A DNA stretch of 63,498 nt from Trebouxia sp. TZW2008 (lineage: Eukaryota; Chlorophyta; Trebouxiophyceae; Trebouxiales; Trebouxiaceae): contig BDIU01000522.1 of assembly GCA_002118135.1 (NCBI GenBank), positions 1-63,498 on the forward strand, read 5' to 3'. Position numbers and translations under genes: made by a program. Positions 10,272 to 23,000 of the stretch are shown here, piece by piece (position 1 is the stretch's first letter; every line of letters begins with the position of its first letter). The notes under the pieces were generated by a model. It was not told where the DNA came from, did no database searches, and worked only from the letters and a program-made list of their open reading frames with translations.

Positions 10272-13102
10272 TCAGATGTCTTCATCGCTATTCCAGAAGT
10301 CCTCGCCATTGTCCTCTGGAACCTCGAATTCAGTCAAGTCTACAGCATATCTGAGTAGACCCCCAATGCCACCAAATCCTCGACAGAATTGGCTACCTTC
10401 CTGAGACTTGTTGCTGACAAACTCCAGCGCACATCCAAACTTCTTATAATTGTTGGCCAGCCATTCAAGCAATGACAGCTTCTCTTGTACCTCAAGGATG
10501 TTGCCGTCTTTGTCCTTGAAATGAGAGTCATCTGATGCTTGCTCATTATTCAGATGCTTCACTTCTGTATCGCCTGTAGCAACAAGCAAAATGGGACTGA
10601 TGAGCCCTTTGCTTAAGGTAGATGACCTCCTCTACTTCTGCTTTGTCTAACGAAGTGATTTGGAGCGCGGCATGGGTGCAGACACATGCTGCATGAATGC
10701 TGAGAGATGCAGAGCAGCAAAGCAAGTCAGAATTTGCATGCAAACTGATGACAGTAACAACTGCTTTGTTGCGCTAGTATGATGGGTTGCTTGGACGCGT
10801 GCACAGGCAAGACAATGTGTACACTGATGGTTCACCAACTTGGTGATTTGAAGGCAGACTCTCAAAACTGCACTGATGGGCAAGCTGTAAACAGTCGTCA
10901 AAATCAGATGTTGCAGCGACATTCAAGCATTTGCACATTTGCGAGCTGTTACTTTATCCAGGTATTGGGCACCTACCACTTGTTGAGTTCATGAGAGTGT
11001 ATCTGTATACTTGCAGATCCTCCCAAACCACAACAGTCTCCACAGCTCCCATCTCTAAACATTGCAAGGTGTCAGCCACTCCAAAGACATACTTGCTGGT
11101 GTCTTGGCTGATCTCATCAAAGAATTTACTGATGAGCCGCTTTTCCTGGACAAACTTCACATTTGCCAAGGTATCTGCTGACAATTCAATAGCCTGGTTG
11201 AAACCATTCTCGCCACCTGCAAGGAGTATGAAATATCAATGAGCTGTCATCAGCAGGCACTGAAATGGCACAAATGCTGCTCATGGGCATGACACACAGA
11301 TCATGAGGCATGCTGAAGGCCAGAAAGGCCTGCCTACCAACAAATGATTTGAAAGAGCTATGCAAACACAAATGGATTAAGAATCCTGGGGCGGGCCATT
11401 AGCAGTGCTATTGCAGAGCCCAAAATGCTTCTGAAGGTGCCCTTGATGCAATGCAAGCATGTGTCTTGCAAGCATGTGTCCTGCAAGCGTGTGCCGTGCA
11501 ATGCAAGACACATGCCTGCAAGCGTGTGCCGTGCAAGCATGTGTCTTGCAAGCATGTGTCCTGCAATGCAAGCCTGTGTCTTGCAAGCGTGTGCCGTGCA
11601 ATGCAAGCATGTGTCTTGCAAGCATGTGCCTTGCAATGCAAGCATGTGCCTGCTGCTGACTTACCATATGAGACATCTACAACAGCCAGAATGGCCGCTT
11701 GCAGCCGCCCATCAAACATGTCTGATTGACTGAGCTCAGTTTTGAAGTCAGCTGAACCAGCAAGAACAATGCCGGCCACATTGACCTTGTCCCCTGATAT
11801 GAAAAACTGCACAGCTGTCTCTGCAACCTTTCGTACATAGTTGTGTCGCTTTTCCATTCGCAGCCGCGCAAAACGAAGGGCTGACTGCCCTCCTCTGCCG
11901 TGCTTCTTTGGCAAGTCTACACTGAACTTTCCTAGAATCTCCCTGCTGTTGCCTGACAGCGTGCCAAACAAGGAGCCGTTGCCGTCCATGACAATGAACC
12001 CATATCTACAGCGGACCACAGGAATCGAAATCAACATAAATCAACAGCTAGGGCTTGCTAAGCACAACATGCAACAGACCAGAGACATGACATACTCTGA
12101 TTGTAGCTGCTGATTGTCGCTGCTGAAACTTGTTCTGTGTTCAAGAAATTGAACTGCAAATAGTTGTATGCCTCAGCTGGTCACTTCAATAAATCTGAGG
12201 TTGACTGCATGTAGAGCTAGCACGGCTGTGCTGCATTGCCGGCGCATTTGCATCTTCTACAGAAAAAAGCAGCCACAGGTGAACTGAAAAATCAAGCTTA
12301 CTTGCTGTCTGACTCTAACAGCTCATTCAAGGCTTCAGTGTGGAACTTGTTGTCACACAAGTATAGCGACGTATTGATTGGCTTGAATGGCTCAAAGTCA
12401 ATGTTGACTTTCTTTTCTTTGCCCTCTTCTGTCAGAATTGTGCCAGTGTACACCACAAGTCCATTTGGTGGCACCTGCGGACACGTCACAGTCAGCTATT
12501 GCTGTGTGGCAGTCAGCAGCAACATGCTGCAACTCTTGCTGTTGTGTACAACGCTTTAGTGAAACAATGTGGTATGAAGAGCAAGCAAGCAGTGTGCACG
12601 AACTGACCTTGTTGTACAGCTTGAGCCGCTGCTGTGCTGAGGTGATAGCGCCAAGTACAGATTGTCTGTTGACTCTACTCTTGATGTTGGAAGCTGTACC
12701 AAATTCATCACCAAGCATCTTCTGCACTCTGGCAACCTGCCAGCCAGGCATCAGCGTGTAAGAGCCAAAAGGTGTTCATGCCACATGTCTAGCAAGTGAC
12801 AGGCAATATGACTGTTGCTGCTTGTGAGTCAGGTGTGCGTGCTATGCGACCTCAGTGTCACACCTGATCCTTGGGTGGCATGATCAGACTGATCATGGAT
12901 GTGCCATTGCCTCGTGCCTCCTCCAAGGCCTTGATTAGCTGCACAAAAGTCACATATAACTCTCAGCACTCAAGTGCGTGTTGAGATTAAGTGCAAAACT
13001 GATAAACTGCAAAAGCCTAGGCCTGCTGGCGCGTCGACGTACTCTCTTGATCTTCCATATCTCTACTTGCGACTCCCCTGGCTCCTGGCCCTTGTCACCC
13101 AT
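10272..13102 (-). CDS. eRF1: Eukaryotic peptide chain release factor subunit 1 (eRF1)
   Basis: Seven exons join to 440 codons (439 residues): 13102-13043, 12938-12864, 12736-12608, 12474-12302, 12005-11665, 11216-10977 and 10573-10272. eRF1 recognises all three stop codons in the ribosomal A site and triggers peptide release with eRF3. The NIKS stop-decoding motif (TASNIKS) is at about 62-65, YLCDNKF at about 126-132, and the catalytic GGQ in [15 protein letters not shown] at about 184-186. The C-terminus keeps the near-universal block [16 protein letters not shown] and an acidic tail. Length matches the family (about 435). The start [20 protein letters not shown] fits eRF1 N-termini. All key motifs are canonical, which agrees with the standard code. 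It is head to head with RIO1. Confidence 0.97.
11440..11655. repeat. Minisatellite in eRF1 intron 5
   Basis: About fourteen imperfect tandem units of roughly 15 bases (GCAAGCATGTGTCTT and variants with CGTGTGCCGT, some separated by an extra ATGCAA) lie immediately inside the donor side of the intron at 11664. It is open in several frames on both strands because it has few stops; those frames are not genes. Confidence 0.8.
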
Positions 13103-13537
13103 GCCGGAAGAGCTGACTTGGCTGGTCGATCACTCAACTGCCACTGCTTGTCTTTACCAGGTCTCTGAGTATCAAGTGAGTCGCGTCAATGCGGGACAAC
13201 GCTTGCCGAGCACAAAGCTGGAAAAAAATGTAGCTTCGCCCAGTGTTCAAGCTTCCAGAACACCTTCCGATACCGACGCCAGCGACACTACAGTCACAAT
13301 GGCGATTAGGGTTACTCGCCTACGACACTGCCCTTCGTTTAGGTCTCCGATGCAAGTGCCGCACTGAGTGGAGCTGTGCGCTCCTGTTACACAGGCATAT
13401 ACGTTGACCCGTGTTCAGTCAGTCAGTGCAAATCCTGCCGCGAACGCACCAGATTGCGCGACTCAATCTTGCCGGCAGCTGCTTCGATAGGTGTAGATCT
13501 CGTGTGTGCAGTACTGCAAGGAGAGCCTTTCGCAAAT
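13103..13537. promoter_or_regulatory. Divergent promoter region eRF1/RIO1
   Basis: 435 bases separate the two start codons on opposite strands, so transcription of both genes must start within it. No TATA-like element is evident to me. Part of it is transcribed as 5' UTR, since a plus frame runs open from 13376 into the RIO1 start without an earlier ATG. Confidence 0.6.
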
Positions 13538-16500
13538 ATGGCAGGACGGCAGCTCCAGGATGACTTCAGGGACCAATTCAAAGGCATGCAGAACATGGAC
13601 GGCTCAGTCATGACAGCCTTCAAGGTCAGCACGCATCGTCAGGCAGCTGCACCACCTTCCAGGAAAGACAAAAGTGATCGAGCCACAGTAGAACAGGCTT
13701 TGGATCCTCGAACAAGAATGGTGGGTAAGAACAATTGGGAAGCATACGACCTACAAGTGCTCGCGCCCTGACACCAGCCTGGGTGCTGCAGATCTTGTTC
13801 AAGTTGCTCAACTCCGGTTACCTCAGCGACATGCACGGCTGCATTAGCACTGGAAAGGAAGCCAATGTGTATCATGCCTCAACACCTGATGGCCGAGACC
13901 TTGCCATCAAAATCTACAAGACATCTATCCTTGTCTTCAAAGACAGAGACAGGTGCGCACAGGCAGGGAGCTATGTCGCCTTCAGACTCACCTTTTGCTG
14001 TTTGCAAATGGGATGATGTTGATTTTGCCATCTTGTTCAGACAGTCTGTGCCAAGCAGGTATGTGTCTGGTGACTATCGCTTCAGAACCAGCTATGGTAA
14101 GCACAACCCTAGAAAAATGGTGAAAGTATGGGCAGAAAAGGAGAGGCGAAACCTAGCCCGCCTGAATGCTGCTGGCATCAGAAGCCCACAGCCTCTGCAG
14201 CTCAGGAGCCATGTCTTGGTGATGGACTTCGTTGGTACAGATGGCGTTGCAGCACCACGACTCAAGGTGCATCCCCCAAAGCTACACAAATCACAGAACA
14301 CACTCTCGAAAAGAAGCTGATGATATGACGCAGCATTCTTCATGGCTACTAAAACCAACCACAACAAGCTTACACAATCTAACAGCGTGAGGCTGATGAT
14401 GCCACGCAGCATAAGGACGCTAATACATGCAGTGTTAGCTGCTGTCAAAACAGAATTGTGCCTGCACATAGTGCCTGTACACGGATTTCAAGCGAAATGC
14501 TGTGAAGCAACAGGTGTCTCAAGCAAAGTCTGTCCTGAAAAGCAGCTGCACTACAGTAGCATTACAGCTGAACAGGCATTGTGGGTCAGGGTGTCTGCTC
14601 ATTGTGTCTTATGACAATATGCAGGATGCAACTCTGTCCCCTGACAGGCTGAGAATGGCCTACACAGAGATGGTGCTCATTGTGCGCAAGCTGTATCAGG
14701 ATTGTCGTCTGGTGCATGGTGACTTGAGCGAGTACAACATACTCTTCCATGAGGTGAGGCAAACGCTGTTCACAAGCACTTATTTGCAGCAGTAAGCAGC
14801 ACAGACTCTTGAGCACAGTGCTGTCAGTCTGGCACTGGCCTTGCAGAATCTAATGGCATGTTTGTCTGCCTTTGCTTGTCATGCAGTCCGCATTCTGTTT
14901 GCGCTCTAATTTTAGCAAGACTGCAATGCAGCTTGTGCTGTGGTGCAGGATGAGCTTTGGATCATTGATGTGAGCCAGGCTGTTGATCTGGATCACCCTA
15001 GGGCCCTGGACTTTCTGAAAGAGGACGCTGCACACATCAACGCCTTCTTCAGGCGGGCTGGCATTGCTGTGCTGACCACAAGGCAGCTCTTTGAGTTTGC
15101 TGTGGACCCTGCTATCAATGACTCAAACCTTCATGAGGTTGTAGCAAGCTTACAACAGCTTGCAGTCAGGTGACACTTCAGCTTCATTGCCTTGCAGCAT
15201 TTTGAACCAGCTCTGGCTGCATGTGCCACATCCGGTGCAATGCCATGCCCTTTGGAGCTGGCTTATTATTGGTTGCATCTGGTACATTTGGCATGCTGAC
15301 TTGGGCAGCAACTTGGGTGCCCTTGCCACGAGGCTTGGCTGCTGCATGCAGTGTTTTGACTGTTGACATTGCTTGCATGATCTTCTGCCAGGACCCTGAG
15401 ACAGTCAAACATCACTGATGTGCTGGTTTATTCAGTTTGTGCACCTGAAGGCATAATATTGTCCATGGGTTGGGTGAAATGATTGGGTGAAACTTTGTTG
15501 ATTCCTTCAGTGTGTGCTTTTGAGGCACGCAGTTGTCGATTGTTTGGGTCAAGGCATTGCTCTGCTGCACTCAAAGACTGTTCAAAGCGTCAAGGCCTCA
15601 GCACAGTGCCTTTGCACTGCTGCACTCAAAATGCAGTTCAAACCCTTAAGGCCTCAGCACAATGCCTTTGCAGGCAAGCTGGTAGGGAAGACAATGAGGA
15701 GGAAGGGTTGGCAGACCGTGTCTTTGAGCAGGCATACATACCACGCAGACTTGAAGAGATTGAAGAGTATGAGCGGGATCATGATAGACTTGCAGGTTTG
15801 CCTACCATCTACACAGCCACTGTGACTGTTTGCTGGCAGCAATTGCATATGTTGGAGTGGGATTGGCTGTTTGCCCTGATTACACTAAGTTTCTGACCTG
15901 TGCTGCACAGCTGGTTTGCAACAACGTCAGGGCTTGCATCATACACACAGAACGTTTTGCAACCTGCATATACTTGCTGTGTCAGGTCTGCAATGTGGTC
16001 ACAGTTTTGCGTCGGACTGGAAATCTTGTTTTGTTATGCTGCATGAATTGCTGAGTGTGATGTTTTGTCAGGTGGAAATGACCAGGAGGGCATCTATTAT
16101 CAAGGCATCACTGGCATGAAAGCAGACATGTCAGGAGCCAGAGTCACTCCTAAGCTGCTTGAGCTACAACAGGAGTGTCTGGCAAGAGACAGTTCTGATG
16201 ATGACTCCACCTCAGATGAGTCCAGTGACGATGAGGTCGACCTTGACCTCATCCCAGACTTTGCTCACCTACAATTGCCAGCTGTTCCTGCTGCCCTTAG
16301 AGAATCTGACACAAAAGGCTTGAGAGACCCTGGTGCATTAGACATGAGAGAGTCTGATACAGTGGGCATGTCTCGAGAGCCACACGCACAACAGGCAGCA
16401 GTTGCAGATCAGGCTGGGCAGGATGGTAGTGATAGTGAGGACTCTGATGATAGCAGCAGCGCTAGCCACTCAGACTCTGATGTGATAGAACTTGATGCAA

Positions 16501-16616
16501 AAGCTGAACGCAAAGCACACAAGAAGGCTGTCAAAGAGGCGAATCGAGAGCGGCGGAAACATAAAATGCCGAAGCATGTCAAAAAGAAGAAAATGGCCAA
16601 ATGTAAGAAGAGATGA
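13538..16616 (+). CDS. RIO1: RIO1 atypical serine/threonine kinase (40S ribosome maturation)
   Basis: Seven exons join to 523 codons: 13538-13720, 13792-13952, 14059-14266, 14625-14753, 14949-15169, 15674-15795 and 16072-16616. RIO1 is an atypical kinase/ATPase needed for late cytoplasmic maturation of the small ribosomal subunit. The diagnostic P-loop [11 protein letters not shown] is at about 80-90, the catalytic loop [12 protein letters not shown] has D217 and N222, and the metal motif is IIDVSQ (D233). After the kinase fold come [16 protein letters not shown] and an acidic, serine-rich tail, then a basic C-terminus [20 protein letters not shown], all as in RIO1 rather than RIO2 or RIO3. 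Length is near the family's usual 500-570. ATG 13538 is the first in frame. Confidence 0.96.
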
Positions 16617-17023
16617 CGAGTGTCACCAAATGTGCTGTCTCCCAACCTTTCAGGCATTTGTTGCACCTCCTTGTTAAATTCCCTCGTGTTGTGGTGTAGT
16701 CACAAACGGTTTGTTTCAGAGCAACTGCTTGCGGATGTTGTTGCTGTTTGATTCTTTCATAGGTAGCAGGCATTCAAAGCCATCATAAATGCTCTTGTTT
16801 GTCTCATTGCTTTGCAATACCACTTTTGGATAAATAGCTGCACCGTGATGCTTGTCCAGTATGCAGCAGACAGGCTGTTTGAAACCAATCAGGACTGACC
16901 ATATAAACAATGAAGAAAGGCTCACTTCTTAATATTTGTACTGTATAGCAGGGCTGAAGTTGTTCTCAACGAATCAAGTTGTCATAACTCGACAGTTCCA
17001 CAGCTTGGCATTGCTGGCCTCAA
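16617..17023. other. Convergent 3' region between RIO1 and SEC15
   Basis: About 400 bases between two stop codons that face each other. It should contain both 3' UTRs. Nothing else is recognisable. Confidence 0.5.
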
Positions 17024-20000
17024 TCATCTGATTTGCATCCGTTGCAGTTGTCTTACAACCTGATCCACAGTCTGCTTTTTGAGGAAGCTCTGCAAGCACA
17101 GCGAGGGAATACTCAGCTTGTCAGACAAAGGCGTAAGTACTGCTGCTTCCACATGGTACAGCTGCATCATATGAGCCAGAAGCACACAGAAGCAAGGACA
17201 CTTACTGCAGGCTGCTTGCTGTTCCCAAATAGATGGTGTCCTGATGACGACGCCTTGTCACCAATCTCCCTGCACCAAATTGCCATGTTTATGAGTGTTA
17301 CGTGTTTTCACACAGGAAAAAAGCATGCATGATACAACTCTTCTGTGCTTTTGTAGCGATATGAACTTGATCCTGAAGCGCACAATTCAACAGATCAATG
17401 CAAATGCACAGGCAATCTGGCGTGAGCGCTGTCACAAACCTGTAGTCTACTTGACAGTTGTCCCTCTATCCTGATTGCAGTGCAGTTGATGTCATTTTGC
17501 ACAGCCGCAAACTCACCTGAACTTTGTTAAGACTGATGATAGTTGCTCAAGCTGCACAGCAGGATACTTCTGAGCATGCTGTGCTGGATCTAGCACTTCT
17601 TCCAGCCTTCCAGTCACCAACAGGGTACAAGTCTGCACCACCTCTGACATTTGTGCCTGCAGTCATAAGCAGTGCTACTGTTTCGGTGGAGGCTGACCCA
17701 GGAACAAAGTGTAAGAATTGCATCAAAGCTGCAGGAACAGCATCACAAGTCTTGGAAGTTGGCAAGACCTTGTAGCAAATTATTGTAGCGACACATGAGC
17801 CAGTCTTGTTTGCAGAGGCTTTTGCAGATGCTGGACTAGTGCCCTGCTGCCTAGTTTGCTGAGTGAATAGCTGCCAACTAGCACACCTTGTGCTGGCATA
17901 CATGGACTGAACAGAGGTAATCCATCACTCGCAGACTTTGCTTGCAGTCATGTGTCACACATCTACATGGCATTACTTGAACGCAGTGCTCTTGGCTGCA
18001 TCAGGGAGAGGGCAGCGCTGTTTTGTCTGGCATAAGCAAAGCATCAGAAAGCTGTGATTGCGGTGTACTGCAAAACATGGCAAGCCATGACCTTTGGCAC
18101 TGTGAATTTCTGGCTAGTCAAGCCCTGTGCATGCTTTAGCAAAGCACTCAATGCACAGTAAAGGATTAAGGACTCACGCCTAGGCCAGCAGGCTGGGAAG
18201 TATCTGCTAGGGCTTGCATACTAGCCAGGTCATCTGCCAGTCTGAACAGCCCATACATGTTAAAAGCTGGCACAGCTTCATCAGTCAGCAAATTCATCAT
18301 CCAGTTGTTCAGGAAGCTGAACACGCCTTGAGCAAAACGGTTGTATGCGTTAGGCGGCAACATACCAGTTGCCACAGCCAGAGTGTCCTGCAGTGCACAG
18401 ACTGAGTCAATCCCAACGCCTCCCAATGCTGCAGTTTGTCACAGACATGACGATATGCCACATGCAAAGATCAATGCTTGTACATGTCATAACAGCACAT
18501 CATGGCAGGTACATTCCGCATGTTGCTGAAAGGCATGCATGCCAAAGCCCTGTTGCACAAGTCTGCGCTGTGGATGCAGGCGATGCATCTGGCACAACAT
18601 TCTCTGCTGTATCACAGGTCAGCAAAGGGCTCAATAGCATGCTAACTGATGGAGCGTCGCTCCAAATGCACCAGGTGAAAAGATAGCACTACAGCTCTGG
18701 ATCACACAAGTGCTGTGGATCCAATTGGCGATGGAACTTGACACCTGAATGCTAGAATGAGAGCCCTAGGAGTGCTGCCAAGCATCAGGATTGAGGCACC
18801 TTCAAGAAGAACAACTTTGGGTTTTTGAACATAGCAGACTGGCCCAAACAGCCCCTAGATTTCACAGCAAGTCTAGTTGGTGGGCAGCTTGCTGTTCTTT
18901 ACGGACCTTCAAGAAAGGCAGCAGGTCCTGAATGTATGCACTGTGGCCCAAGGCTGTGCGTGGCGGCTGATCAGGCAGCCAATTCAGGTGCTTGGCAGCG
19001 CCCAGAATGGCATCGGCCTTGCCTCCTAGCAGGCTCAGCAGCTGCGCTTCGCTACTGCTCAGCAATGCCTGAAAGGCTGCAAGGGCTACGACAGCACCTG
19101 TCATGATCAGGTCAATGATGATAGTCTTTACACTTTCTGGCAGATGTGCTAACTGTACATGACATGAGTCTTGTCTTGCCAGGCCAGCTTGTCCATGATA
19201 TACACTCCGCTGATGTCATTACAGTCCAACACAGCACCTACCATACACTCTGCTGATGTCATTTCAGTCCAGCACAGCACCTACCATACACTCTGCTGAT
19301 GGCATTGCATGCCATGCATGTCATTCTCTGACTGTTGCAGCCTCCACCATTTCATGTCATTGCATGCCATGCTTGCAATCTTTGGCTGCGGCAGCTGTAC
19401 TGATATGGCAGTGGGTGAGCGCATGAGATGCGACAAATGTGCCTGTATCTGCTGCGCATGATATCTTATTGTCACCTGCTTTGGAAAGCGCAGAGTGGGC
19501 AGGATGATCTTGAGCTGTTGAGACAGCACTTCATCAACTTCCATTGCATGCCTGAGCACCTGTACAGCACTGTGTGACATACAGACGTCAGGCAAACCAG
19601 CATGGCTTTCAAAATTTGCACTGCAGCAGGGTGGCACCTGCCTTGGAAGGAGCAGAGTGGACAGGTCATGGTTTGAGATATAGCTGAAAGCTCCACGGCT
19701 GTGAGCTGCTTCTTGCTGTGTCTAATCTTGCCAGCCTGTGAATGCTAGAGCTCTTGACACAGCACTTTACTGGACCTCCAATGCATCCTGAGCACCTTGA
19801 CGGCATCCTATTGCAGGCAAGTCACATTGAGCAAAGCAGCAAAGCTTGCAAGGTCATGCTGATTGCTGCAGGCTGGCACCTGTCTTGGATGGCGCAGAGT
19901 GGGCAGGGATGGTCTGAGAAGCAGCTGAAAGATCCACAGCTGTGGGCTGTTTCTTGCTGTGTTTGGCCTTGCCAGCAGTTGGACTGGCCTGAGCTGGTGC

Positions 20001-23000
20001 AGGAGCCAAAGCGCTTGGCTTGGCAAGCGCAGAAGGCAGGCCTCGTCTGGGAGTGCTGGGTGTGTGCTTGTGCCACCCTGGCTGTATATCTCCTCTGCAA
20101 GCATGACGGTGTCAGCTTGTGACAACAGGTCGTACCGTGGATTGCACAAAGGTAAGGCAGGCTAGGGCTTCTCCCTCAAACTGTGCCTACCCATGGAAAC
20201 AATGATGCCAAGCCTAATGCAATACGACACTCAAGTCTCCGACTTCTATGGAACAGCTTGCATGAGAAGCTACTTTGTGCTACTATGCGCAGAAGGTCTT
20301 GCCAGGTGCAAAAGCGCAGGCAAGTGCCACCTTGGACTCCCACATGAGCCACAGTGCTGATCAGAACAAACTCTGTGTCCCAACAGAGTCCAGCTAGTTG
20401 GCTCAATGGCGTCTAAACTGCAGAGCTGCTGATTTGCAGTGCATCACCATACATCAGTCGGCAAGTGCACCATCTATTCACAAAGCAGAAGCAAGACTGA
20501 TTTGCGCATAGGAAAGCTCTGCAAATGGCTGCAAGCATGTCAGTGCTTTTCTTTATACATTACCTTTCTGTTGCAGGTGCAGTCAAAGAGTATGAGGTGC
20601 TCTCACCGGGCTGCCAGTACTGTGAAGTCGTCAAGATGAGGAAGAGCATGCATGAGGGTTGACACGTTGGTGACAAGCTGCATAGCATGGGGCAGGGGGT
20701 TAGGGCTGTTTGAGGCCTGCCCCTCCACTGCTTGCAGCACAGCCTCTACAATCACCTACATGCAGCAAAGCGCATCAGCGAGATACAAATTCCAGGTACT
20801 TGGGCCGCAGCTGCTGTTCCGCTCAGCATCCTGTACGCTTTCTCAATGTTGAGCAGACTATTTCATTTTGGGATTGACCATGCTATGCTGTCCTAGTCTG
20901 AAGCATTGGCCGTGGAGCCGTGCAGGCAAAGGATCCTCAAACAAGCAAGACCATTGTGTTACAGGCAAGAGCTTTTGCTCATGCCCGGAAGAACTATCCT
21001 CATCAGCTTATGACAAGAAAGCCTATCTGCTAGCTACAAGGCTCTAGGCACTGCTACACAACAGTGCAGCGGTGTCAACAGTGCACCCTCTGCTCGCAGT
21101 TGAGGCATTGCTGAGAATCGATGGCCAGTTAAAATATACACTAGACTGAATCATGACGACTTTTCTGTTGCATGGTGCATTGGCACATACTAGTGTGCTG
21201 ACCATTGCAAGATGGATGGCAATGTCTAGCATCACCTTGATGAGCATACGGTCTCTATGTTGCCGGACTAATGGCACAAGCTCAGCTGTGCTTGCCAACC
21301 CTGCCAGATACCCCACGCTGCTCTCCACAAACCTGCAAGGAAGAGCATGCATGAGGGTCGACACATTGGTGACAAGCTACATCACGTGTACAGACTTTGA
21401 CGCAGGGTGAGCTATGCCTTCTGTCCACATGTATGACATGGGTGCTGTGAAAGGTGCCCGTTTAGCGAAAATTCTATGAGCAAGCTGCTTTGCATCAAGG
21501 TTGTGCTGTCTATATAGCAGGTGCGTAGCCACATGTGCTTGCACGAACATGCATCAACATAAGCAGTGGACCACCATACTCTTCATCTCGGTGATTGATA
21601 CTGTAAAATGCTTGCGTATTGAGTATTATGTATTGGCCCTGATGTATTGCATGTTTTACAATGAGCACTGCACCTCAGCAATTCATACTCTCAAATTTTG
21701 CGTATTGTGTATTAGATATGGTGATCCATTGAACATAAGCATGCTTCATGAAGGCCAGCTCCAGCATAAGAGGATCAGGATACAACAGATGTTTGGCAGT
21801 TTTAGCCACTGTGCAGACGCATGCTGCGCCGACAGTAGACAGCAGCTCAGAGCCCAACCAATCTGCCAATGAAATTCAGCACAGATTTTCTTGCAGCCAG
21901 TTTTTAGGCGCTAAAGAAACATATAACAGGTCTAAAAGCTGGGTTTTCATAGTGACAACTGATGCAGCAAGGACAGGCTACGCCGCCAATGCATGGCAGA
22001 TATTGAGAAAGGGCATAGGCTGGATGTGTGTTAATGATGTGCCAGGGCAAGGCAGTCATGTATGATTGAGCAGAAGCTGGTTGTTTTCTTCATGTTTGTG
22101 TGCAGTGCAAGGCAACTGTGTCTGCTAGGGCAGAGAATCAATGTTTGCTACTTGTGTGCCAAACGCATGCTCTCTGGGACCATGCTGGTGAAGGGTGCTT
22201 GAAAGGGCAGTTGCAGGTCAGCAGCAGAAGCTGAATGTATGTTACTTGTGTGCCAGGCGCATGCTCTCTGGGACCATGCCGGTGAAGGGTGCTTAACAGG
22301 GCAATTGCAGATTAGCAGCAGAAGCTGAATGCATGTTACTTGTGTGCCAGACGCATGCTGTCTGGGACCATGCTGGTGAAGGGTGCTTGACAGGGCAGTT
22401 GCAGATTGGCAGCAGGGGCTGAATGCCGCTCATGCTGGTCCAGCTGCAGAGCTAGGCCCAACACGCCCTGCAACTCCTCAACATCAGCCTCACTGCGTAG
22501 GTCCACCTGCACAGGCACCCCACCATAACTCAGCTTGAGTCAGGTGCTTCAAGTATTTGCTCTTCTCTGCATACATATTTATCCAAGCTTTGGGCAGGCT
22601 TTTGTACTCTGCTGTAGTGCAATGCAACATAACTCATGTCAACTGCTATGCAGGCTTTGTTGTACACCGTCGTGCAATACGAGAGTAACAGTGTGTGGAC
22701 GCTCACATGCTGCGTGTCATCCTCTGTCACAGCCTTGGCAGCCATCTGGACCAGGCTGGAGCTCAGCAGGTCATGGAACTTGATGCGGGCAGCCAGCAGC
22801 ACATCCTTAACGGGCCTCATACTATACCCACGCTGCCCTGCACCAGCGACAGGCAAACAATCTATTATGATGCAGATCGTCAAACTTCATGGCAGCAGCC
22901 AAAGGCCCAATTTTGATGGGCGTCATACTGTAGCCACGCTGACCTGCAGCAAGGTCACAGCAACAATGCATCATGCGTGCAGAGAGCAGCTACAGTCGAG

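Noticed and set aside
11425..11733. Overlapping cysteine-rich frames on both strands
   Set aside because: They are translations of the 15-base minisatellite in eRF1 intron 5 and have no independent support.
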